Of a DNA stretch of 64,000 nt, positions 55,218-64,000 are shown piece after piece; the first letter of the stretch is position 1; every line of letters begins with the position of its first letter. The notes under the pieces were generated by a model that did not search any database, was not told where the DNA came from, and was given only the letters and a program-made list of their open reading frames with translations. The stretch spans positions 320,001 through 384,000 of the forward strand of contig NC_084921.1 of assembly GCF_958298935.1 (NCBI RefSeq). The letters are read 5' to 3'. Source of the stretch: Phragmites australis. Its lineage: Eukaryota > Streptophyta > Magnoliopsida > Poales > Poaceae. Position numbers and translations under genes: made by a program.

Positions 55218-56579
55218 GAGGCAGGTGACTTGATTTGACGTGGGCGGCGGACAAAGGGGCAATGAGTGATCGATCGCCTGCCTGCGTGACTGCGTCTGTC
55301 GATGTCTCCGTTTCTGTTCGCTTGCCTGCCGAGCAGCGCCGGACGCGGCCGCAGCCTCAGCGCGCGCGCTGCTCGGCTTTGATGTGGCAGCGAGCCCACC
55401 GCCCACGACATGATGCTGCCGCTTGACCGGCTCCGGCCGCTGCCCTGCGCATCGCTCGTGAGGCTGCCTGCCTGCCAGTGCCATCGCAACTCGCAAGGCT
55501 TCGCGTGCGATCCATGTCCCGTGGCATGTGCCGTACACGTAGGACCTTGATTTTCGCCGACCCTAGGCCGCAGCCACTCTGTCAGTTCTCAATGCAAGAC
55601 AACGCCACAAACGCTCTCTGAATTCTGAAATACGACATCGTTCAGAAAAAGCTCTGAAAGACGACGAGGTCGCATCGCACCGTACACGTAGGATCTGTTA
55701 ATCTCTATCTCCTAGTCGATTCGCATTCTTGGAGCAACTGTTTGGCGCCATTGCTGGGGAGGCAGAACAGTGGAAAAAAGGGAGGGGCTCTTGGTCTGTT
55801 GGCTTAATGGGTACGAGATGTAGCACACAGTTGCCGCATAAACAGTTGGTGTGATGCGATGGGGTGTGACCTGCTGCTAGCCAATGTAGTATTCAGCTAC
55901 TAGCTAAGAGGGGCGCGTCAGATGAGAGCGAGCATACAGTAGAAAAGCAGTGACCCTCCCTCCATTGATCAGTTCCATCAGGCCTTTTATCCTTGCCACG
56001 AACACTGTTTCTATGTAGCAGCAGCTTATCAGCTGCTGCTCTCCAGACTTGCACATACACATACTGCAGTAACTGCACCAATGCCTGGCAGATACTTTTA
56101 CTGTATCCAGATCTACTGCTATTCAGCACATGCCACAATGCAACATCAATGCTCATATACATACATGTGTTTGGACTTGGCTAAACATCCTGTAACATAT
56201 TCCTTCTGGAGCTGATGCAAAATGTAGGCCTAGATGCTGATGGATTGATGGTGTGAAAAAAAAAACTGACGCCATCAACATATCAGCTGGGCAACAAGCT
56301 GCACATGCTCAGAAGGCGAAACTGATTAGCACAAACTGCACTGGAAATTTTTTCTTTCTATATTTACTCATCCATCTCATCTCTTTGCCACCAGGTAGAT
56401 GCGCAACAAGGATGGGATCAGCTCACACAATGCTGCTGTATGTACACCACAGCTATAGACAGACAGATTACACCCCACGAGTCGGAAAATTTCACCTTCC
56501 CTTGTTGGGCTCTAGACCTAATCAAATCGAAAGTAATACAAACCAAGCACATCTATGAGTCTATGCGATGACCGATCGG
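55217..56579. other. Region between the CLE gene and the NIK-like gene
   Basis: Probable promoter of the minus-strand CLE gene (55.2-55.7 kb, GC-rich with 'gcgcgcgc' near 55358) and 3' flank of the NIK-like gene. No further coding region is supported. No specific cis-element can be named with confidence. Confidence 0.4.
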
Positions 56580-59500
56580 TCACCTTGGTCCAGAAAGCTC
56601 CATGGCCTCTAGGCCGAGTGAAGATTCATCCACGGCAAAATCCATGTACTTTGGAGGTAGAAGCTCCGATGAAACGGACTTCGGTGCAGCCACATTTTGT
56701 GATGCTTCCCATTTCTCTGCCAGCCCATCCCCTTCTAGCATCCTGATTACCTCAGACATTCTGGGGCGGTGAGATGGATAGTACTGTGTGCACAGCAAAG
56801 CCACCTGAACCATTTCTTCCAGTTCAACCCTGTCATAGTTGCTACCTAGGTCTTTGTCCACCATCATGCTTAGCTGCTTTTCTTCGTGAAGTTTCTTAAC
56901 CTGGAATCAGACTTGAGTATGAGAAATAATGTTCATGGAGACACAAAGAACTGAGCTCAATAACAAAAGGATCTGAAGTCACAAAACTGAAGTACAGAGC
57001 CAACAAGGTCTAGAGCGAAGGAGATAGCAGCCTTTTCAGTTTAAGTATTAAAGTGAATACTGAAAACACAAAATAGATGCTTACCCAATCGAGCACCCCA
57101 CCCTTCTGATTTGCTAGTCTTCCGAAATCCAATGCCTTCTGACCAGTGATCAACTCAACTAATAAGACTCCGAATCCAAAAACATCAGTCTTCCCTGATG
57201 ACTGGCCAGTTGATAGGTACTCTGGAGCTATATGTCCAACAGTCCCACGCACTGCAGTGGTAACATGAGATTCCCTATGATCCAAAAGTTTTGCCAACCC
57301 AAAATCTCCCACGATTGCTTCGAAATATTCATCAAGAAGCACATTGGAGGCTTTTACGTCACGATGGATTATTTTTGGATCACACTGTTCATGCAAATAG
57401 AGCAAACCTCGTGCTGTGCCTAGTGCTATCCTCTTTCTCCTCGACCAATCTAGAGCCGGCCGGCCATTTACAAGTTCTGACAAAGAATGAAAGATAGTTA
57501 GGTGTCCTGTAAAATATCAAACGAAGAATAAGATTGGTTAATTTGCTTGCACACTGAATAAAATAAGATGATGCTAGTACAATGTTTGTTATTATTGATG
57601 AGTAATTAACACCCCATCCCATCAGTGGTGAAATTAGCTAGACATGTGATGTTCTGGATTGCTCAGTTCATATTCCAAAACTCGACTTGTGTGCAAAATA
57701 TCATATGACCAGATTTTGCACAAAGTCCATTCAAGGGAATCATGAGTAGGATTTAAGTTAATCAGCAAAACTTACTGCCAACAGTATACTTTCAATAAAA
57801 GATATTGTCCTGACAAATGAGGGTTGCTTGTTTGGAAAGCTAACACGTCTCACATCAACTATGATATATCCGAAAATCGTGGAACCATTTTGTATTGAAT
57901 GATTTATTTGTTTGACAGTAGCATGAAAGCATGTAGAATTTACACATACATAATTGTGATCCAAGTTCCATAGACATTTTTCTCTTTAGTGGCAAGTAGT
58001 TTTATCTTTATTTCCTAAAGTTGTGTATTTTAAAGATTTCAGTACAGAAAACAGCATATGTATATACTATATATGCATGGAAGTCACAAGCACAAAGATA
58101 AAGACTAACCCCGTAATTGAGAAGCAACACTTCCATTCGGCATGTAAGGATAAACAAGTAATCTCTCACTCTCTGTAGTGCAGAATCCAATGAGCCGAAG
58201 GAGATTCCGATGAACAGCCAAGCTTATGACTTCAACTTCAGTTTGGAACTGAACTTCCCCACCAACGGCATTATAATCCTTAAGTCTTTTAACCGCAACA
58301 ACAGAGCCGTCTCGCAAGTAGCCTTTGTATACAATGCCATACCCACCTTCACCTAAAATGTTCTTTGAGTTGAAATTGTTAGTAGCTGCTCGGAGCTCCT
58401 TGAAGGTATACCGCTTCAGATGGCCCAAACATACTTCTGGATCATATGTATCTGCATATTGGCATATATCAGGTTCAACTACCATACTGCTGTAAAGTAA
58501 AACATGCTACAGAAAAGATGTATGTATGCACACAGAGAGCAACTGAGCATGATAGAAAGATCAAAGCAAATCATAGAAGGGTAAAAGAAAACATCTCATG
58601 CTTACTGTAAGGTTAAAGAAAGTACCCCCAAAAAATGGGATGTCATGGGTTATGAACTGAGCCGAAGGTTTCTCTGACCAAGCTGACTAGTAAATTATCA
58701 TTCAACATATTCAAAGTTCTTGCCTATTGTAGGGAATTTCATGCCTCTTTAACACAAGAGTAGTGATCTCAATCATTAATCTGTCCATGTTGTTTATGTA
58801 GCAAGACAATTACTTAACCACTCACTCATTTACATAAGTAAAAAAGCAAAATAAGGTTTATGCAATTTACCCCCAAAGTTAATGGTACGAGCCCATGTTG
58901 TGGGGTGCATCTGTTTTATGTTCAAATTTGCGAGAGAATTCAGACCACAAAATGGAGATCACATGGCAGAATATTAGAGCATTGTCAATTGTCATAGGAA
59001 AAATATGTTAAATCCTAATTAGCCAGCTTGTCAAAAGTTCGGTAGCTCAATTAGACAAACAGCATTTATACAGCACTGGTATATCTTTGTATCCAAGTTA
59101 GTATCGAAAAGATCACAAGGAGAATGTAGCTCCAAGATCACAAAACCATGGACTGTTAGCAATTGGTGCACATTCATCTATTGCAATTCAACTCCAAGCA
59201 TTAGTTATTATGATTGCATAAGCATGGAATGGAACAGAATATTACCGTTTACATCAAAAAAGATCTGCTGATTACGCCTATGCTGCCACCAGAGAAGCAT
59301 ACCGACTACAAGAGCGATAAAAGCTACTGAACCAACAGTTGCTCCACATATTATAGCAATTCGGTGGCTTCTTTCCATGCCCTGCTGTGGCTGAGCTGAG
59401 GAAAAGGAGACAAATGTGAGTACACCAGTAGAAGAAAAGGTATTAACAATTTTGTCTGTAATGAAAGCGTATTTCTGCAAAATATTGAACAATGTAAAAA

Positions 59501-61021
59501 TAATCTCACTCTTCAAATCATCCGGTGGATAAGAGAGTGGGTCCAGTGACACAGATGAGCAATTATCCCCAGAGTTGACACCACAAACCATCGGATTTCC
59601 AGCGATGCTGTTCGAATAAGCAACGATACAACAGAGATTAAAATGAAAGCGTGAGTACGTGAGCACTAGGCCATGGCATGAACACATAGTGTTCGGGTAG
59701 ATTTCAATTAGCCGAGGTGAAAGGGGATACACTGAACTACTTACTTGAAAGTTCTCGCAGAAATCTTGGGTAATGGACCACTCAGATCGTTAAACGAAAG
59801 ATCTCTACAAAACAGGTCAATTCAAGCCAATTAGTACTTAAGCAGACAAAAGGGGGCGGGGGGGGGGGGGAGTAAAAAAGGATTGCAGAGCATACACGAG
59901 TGCAAGGCCATTAATGGTGGCAAGTGAATCGGGCAAGACTCCAGATAAGCTGTTGTTGTTCAGTTTCCTGGTAGCAACAAGAGAACCAGAAAATTAACAA
60001 AATGGAATTAGCATGTATGACAATAACGTTGTTGGGAATCAAAATCCAAGAAAGAATCTTACAGATAGTTGAGGGTTTTGAGATTTCCAATTGAACTTGG
60101 GATACTCCCTTTGAGATGGTTGTTTGACATGTCAAGTGTCTTGAGCATCCCCAACCGTCCTATGGTACTAGGAATTGGACCAGAAATCGCATTATTCTGT
60201 AGTAGCCTGTCGATCAGAAAAGCCGAGCAACTTGAATTTTTCGATCAACCAGATTGATCCACTCCACGAAATCTCAAATTAAAAATGTTATGGGTAAACA
60301 GCAAGAGATCAATGAACTTACACAGATTGCAGCCTGGTGAGATTGCCGATGCTCGGCGACAATTTCCCAGACAAACTCTGGCTGGGTAGACCTCTGCAAA
60401 CATAGCGCACACACGAAGATCAACCCAAAGCAGCCACTGTTGGTGCTCTCCGGAATCGGCAAGAACAAAGGAGCGTAACGTACAAGGCAGAGACATAGCC
60501 GTCGGCGGAGCAGGTGACCATCCTCCAGCTGCAGGGATCGACCGAGTTGATGTCCCAGTTGTCGAGCACATTGTAGGGGTCCTGCAGTTCCGTCTTGATG
60601 GCCATCAGAGCCACCACTGCGGTACAGCCACGGACAGGGAGGTTTAGCTTCACCAAATTGTAATACCAAGAAACGGCTAAAACTCGACAAGTATGATGAT
60701 TGGTAATGAAGCACAAGCACAGCAGCTGCATTTTCGTGTTCTTCTCCAAAGTGAGATCTTTTACATAAACTTCAAACCAGCGATTGCCAAAAAAAAAGGA
60801 ATCTTTTAATAAACCTCACAAAATACTCTTGTGCCTGATTGTGGAGGAGGGCATTGAAAAGGTTGGTCGTTTGTATAGATTTTGGAGAAAAAGATTAGGA
60901 GAGCAGGGAAGATACCTTCGTAGTTGATGCCGGCCGGGGAGAGCGTCGCGGTGGACGGCGGAAGGACCACGGCGAGCAGGCCAGCAACCACCACCCACCA
61001 CCGCATCCACATCACCCACAT
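56580..61021 (-). CDS. LRR-II receptor-like kinase, NIK/CIK type (11 exons)
   Basis: A plasma-membrane kinase of 629 residues. Exons on the minus strand are 61021-60916, 60616-60484, 60393-60322, 60206-60063, 59967-59896, 59804-59745, 59607-59510, 59395-59246, 58451-58110, 57476-57085 and 56900-56580; phases match at every junction and all introns are GT-AG. Signal peptide 1-26; [16 protein letters not shown] and [10 protein letters not shown] cap; about five LRRs encoded by phase-2 exons, the typical SERK/NIK layout; TM about 241-265 (ending MLLWW, then [13 protein letters not shown]). Kinase: GEGGYG loop 312-317, Lys333, HRD Asp432, DFG Asp450, activation loop [12 protein letters not shown] with Thr471 aligning to NIK1 Thr474 as I recall it. 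The C-terminus AMELSGPR is the LRR-II signature. Arabidopsis relatives are NIK1-3 (antiviral and translational signalling) and CIK1-4, co-receptors for CLE peptide signalling. Which role applies here is not visible from sequence. Confidence 0.94.
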
Positions 61022-62065
61022 CGTCACAACCAGCAGATTCGATTCGGCGAACAAGCAGAGAAGAGGAACGGACCAGTCCACAGCTCCAAAGCACAATTCC
61101 GCCGCCGCAGCAGAGAAGAAGCAGAGCTCACGAACCTCCACCGGCCAAGAAGAAGGCGAGCAAACCCCTCGATCCAACCCGGTCCAATCCAAATATCCAG
61201 TGATGCTAACGCAGACGCAGGCGAAGGGGTTCACCTGATGCGAGCGAGAGGAAGAGGGTGGGGGTGGGTAGTAGGCCAGGGCAGGGGGGAAACGCCAACG
61301 AGCAGCAGCAGCAGCAGCCTGCCACTCCCTTCCCTACCTGTCAATCCAATCCATGCTGCTGCCGCGGCCGCTGTCACTGACGCTGCTGATGCCCACCCGC
61401 TCCACGCCGCTGCAAACCGCCAAACCGCATGCCTTTTCTCTGTGTTCCTCTTCTTGTTTCACTTTTTATTCCCGTAGGATTTCTGAAAAAAGATGCATAT
61501 ATTTTCAGAAAGGAGAGGAATTGCCTTTGGTGGATTTGCTAGCTTGAAATCTTTTGTTTGGATCAATCCATTTGATTGGATATTTTAACATTTTTAGAGA
61601 AAAATGGTTCGGTTTAGAGATAGTGTGGCTAGACTTGTTCAGAAAAGACGGCAGATGCCCCAATGCAATTTGAGATGCTTTATCACCAAAAACCATACTA
61701 ATGCAGGAGCATCATCGAGGAGTATAAATTACTATTGTACTGGTACTACGAGTACATAATACCAGCAGTTTTGGCAGCTTTGTATTGAGAAAACAACTAA
61801 TTTGCCTGCTTGAAGTGTTCGTTCTTGTTGTCATCATCCGAAGGACAGCGCTAGTGACAGGGCGCATGTTTGTCACAACTGGTCTACAAAGCCGAGCTGC
61901 ACTACTACCTACGCCGTAACTCTAATGTAATACTGTAACGAAGAACGGAATGATGGGGAATATAGAAAAAGGACGAGGAGGAAGAAGAGGTTAAAAAGCT
62001 TTTGGGGCACTGTCGAGTCACATGCTCACCTTTTATATTGTCCGGTCCTTTTCTTGTCTATCTGC
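61022..62065. other. Leader and promoter region of the NIK-like gene
   Basis: The 200 bases above the ATG are GC-rich and carry no ATG in frame above the start (the frame continues only to a GTG near 61236). An (AGC)n run lies at 61300-61318. Beyond 61500 the DNA is AT-rich with no coding region. No unambiguous TATA box for the minus-strand gene was found. Confidence 0.4.
61300..61318. repeat. (AGC)n microsatellite upstream of the NIK-like gene
   Basis: Six tandem AGC units about 280 bases above the NIK-like start codon. Confidence 0.9.
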
Positions 62066-62075
62066 TCATCGTGTG

Positions 62076-62097
62076 TTATATATATATATATATATAT
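62076..62097. repeat. (TA)n microsatellite
   Basis: About ten tandem TA units near the left edge of the Mutator-like block. Confidence 0.9.
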
Positions 62098-62279
62098 GTC
62101 TAGTTATGGTAGAATCTAGTGCTCCTATAGTTTATACCCCGATCCTGTTTTTTGTTTATTTATTGGGCTACATCCGGACCCGGTTCTTCTTCATCAGCTT
62201 GTTTTATCGAGTTTTTTTATTTTTATATTTTTTATTAAAAATTTAAAAAATAGATTTATTGTCGAAAAAATTACACAAA

Positions 62280-62460
62280 TAAACGCCTGCAGCCCCTAAA
62301 AATGCGGTTAGAACTCCTTATCACCCGTTGAGAGGGCGGATAGCCTAACCGCCCCCTCAGAGGGCGGCTAGAGCCTGCCCGCTCGCGCCTACATCTTACT
62401 GCCCTCTCAAGGGTGGTTAGGGCCCTTGTCGCCCTCTCAGGAGGCGGTAAAGAGGTTGCC
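62280..62460. repeat. GC-rich palindromic cluster 'ccctctcagagggcgg'
   Basis: At least five gagggcgg/ccgccctc words in both orientations, among them gttgagagggcgg, cccctcagagggcgg, gccctctcaagggtgg and gccctctcaggaggcgg. They stand out from AT-rich surroundings and can form short hairpins. Such clusters occur in the 5' noncoding part of grass MULE elements. Confidence 0.8.
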
Positions 62461-63091
62461 CACCCCCTCCCCTTCCCCCTTCTCTATAAAAGGGCAAAAA
62501 TTGAGGAAAATTCTCATTTTAATCCGATAAAAGAGAAAGCTCTGAAGAGGGAGGAGAGGAAGAGAGCGCGGCGAAGCTCTGCTATATTTGATCCGCGGAT
62601 TTGAAGATCACTTGTATACTTTGATTGTTGTTAATAAGTTTAGTAGCACTGTATGACATAGGGTTTAGACATGTATGACCTAGGATTTAGAAAATACTGT
62701 ATTTAGTATAAAATTATCGATATTACTTATAACATGGTAGGATAGCAATTAAATACAGAATATTTTTTTTATGATAGTTTGAATATGTAGACTGTACAGA
62801 GTAATAATTGTAGGGTAGCATTGTGTGACATATGAATTAGCATTGTATGATAACAATATAACCTAGGATTTAGAAAAATACTAGTATACTGTGAATATTA
62901 ATTCTGACATGGTAAGATAGCTATTAAATGTAGATTGTATAGAGTAATATTTGTAGGTAAGTTTGGTTATGGGTGTTATTGAAGAACCTATTGTTAGGTA
63001 TGAATCGGTGTTAGTAAATTTTTTAGTTTCGATACTCAGAAATATAGTTCATCGGTCTTAACATTGGTTATATTTGCGGATATTTTCAGGG
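62461..63091 (+). other. Leader of the Mutator-like element with a degenerate internal duplication
   Basis: A TATA-like 'tctataaaagggc' is at about 62482 and an AAG/GGA-rich purine leader follows. Then two degenerate copies share 'acctaggatttagaaaa' (62668 and 62861), 'acatggtaggatagcaatta' / 'acatggtaagatagctatta' (62722 and 62917) and 'agagtaata'. A 'tattttcag' acceptor-like site lies just before the ATG at 63092. Confidence 0.5.
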
Positions 63092-64000
63092 ATGGCAAAA
63101 AAAATTAATTTTTCAAATATATTATGATGAGGGTGAAATTAGGTACGGTCCTAACGGTGTAGATCTGTCTGGATTTCGTCATGTCATGAAAGGTCTTAGT
63201 AAAGCTAATGAGAGGACTATTACGGGTGTGTGCAAGTGGCTGATGCGGTTTTTCTAACTGGATCCGCAACAACATGATCTTAAGCTGAAAGCTATCCTCA
63301 GCCGTGCTAGTCAGGGATACTTTGGCAAGCTTGTTCCGATCAAAGCGAGATCAACTTGGAGGCAGTATATAGATATATGTTGTGAACGTGGTCTGTCTCT
63401 GATTTTGTTAGCTTAGGCATACCTGAAAGATCAAACAGATGTGAATTCTGCGGAAGCAGTAGCGGGACCAAGTGAGGAGTGGAAGATGAATCATACCCGA
63501 TAAATGTCGGGAGCAAGGCAGATGTTGGGGATATTCCTGAGATGCAAGCGATGGATGTAGCCGATGAGGGGGAGCATATCCCTAGCATAATTGAAGAGAT
63601 GGAGTTGGAGGATCAAGAGCTGGAGGAAGCTGTTGCCGATGGGGATTCATCTGACGAGGAGGGTAATGCTCCAGTGTGTGCAGAGTGGAGGGATCATGAA
63701 TTTTCAAAGCTTGTGGTTAGTGAGGCTGATCGGACATCGTGGCAGTATCATGAGAACGAGGTGTCTCAGGGTGCTATATACCATACAAAGGAGGCTGTTA
63801 TTGATGCAGTTAAATTCTAATCGATGTCTCTTCGGAGGCAGTTTAAGGTTGTTAAATCCAGTAAAAGGAAGTATAATGTGAAGTGTTTGGTGGCTCAATG
63901 TCCTTGGCGGGTGCACGCATTCAAAGGGAAATGAGTAGACTACTGACAGTGCTCAATAGTCGGGGAACATAATTGTCACGTTGAGAAAATAGAGTTCGCC
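63092..64000 (+). pseudogene. Mutator-like (MULE) transposase, broken N-terminal part, cut by window edge
   Basis: An ATG at 63092 (MAKKINF) is followed after a one-base frame change by YYDEGEIRYGPNGVDLSGF and WLMRFF, then a stop at about 63254. After that come KAILSRASQGYFGKL, TWRQYIDICCERGLSL and another stop near 63415. A further frame change leads to an acidic stretch (DVADEGEHIPSIIEEMELED) up to 63820, then VVKSSKRKYNVKCLVAQCPW and RVHAFKGK, the MuDR DNA-binding-domain motif, with more stops (63932 and after). The rest of the transposase lies beyond the window. With this many breaks it cannot make a full protein. Confidence 0.8.

Noticed and set aside
1..64000. CRISPR arrays, operons, prokaryotic-type operators or origins
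   Set aside because: The window is plant nuclear DNA. The tandem arrays lack regular spacer and repeat structure.

Overview
The window is nuclear DNA from a grass (Poaceae). The reasons are GC-rich, intron-poor exons set in AT-rich intergenic DNA, many small MITEs with TAA/TTA target duplications, a Ty1/copia element and nested solo-LTR-like insertions, a LINE remnant, a tRNA-derived SINE and a Mutator-like transposase remnant. Genus and species cannot be fixed from the sequence alone. All exon structures below were built by hand from reading frame, GT/GC-AG junctions and family knowledge.

Layout. 1-14.5 kb: no convincing host gene; MITEs, a broken LINE, a repeat-rich LTR-like block (5.6-8.1 kb) and a Mutator-type MITE with a perfect 9-bp target duplication. 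14.6-18.1 kb (+): a two-exon LRR receptor kinase of subfamily XI, closest to the RGF1-INSENSITIVE (RGI) receptors. 18.1-25.5 kb: repeats, including a ~456-bp tandem duplication. 25.5-29.8 kb (-): a seven-exon neprosin-domain (DUF239) secreted protein gene with a GC-AG first intron. 30-31.9 kb: MITEs. 31.9-41.2 kb: a degenerate copia retrotransposon, itself sitting inside a MITE, with two further insertions in its gag region. 41.2-47.4 kb: more MITEs and a 1.4-kb DNA element. 47.7-50.3 kb (+): a five-exon gene for a small, probably organelle-targeted membrane protein that I do not recognise. 51.7-51.9 kb: a SINE. 54.8-55.1 kb (-): a single-exon CLE peptide precursor. 56.6-61.0 kb (-): an eleven-exon LRR-II receptor kinase of the NIK/CIK type. 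62.3-64 kb: the broken start of a Mutator-like transposase, cut by the window edge.

Peptide signalling is the theme. Two LRR receptor kinases (one with the RGF-receptor RxGG motif, one of the co-receptor class that includes CIK proteins) and a CLE precursor share the window. The CLE gene and the NIK/CIK-like gene are adjacent, on the same strand, with stop and start about 1.5 kb apart. The CLE peptide has Ser where most family members have the second hydroxylated Pro. Any functional link between these neighbours is inference.
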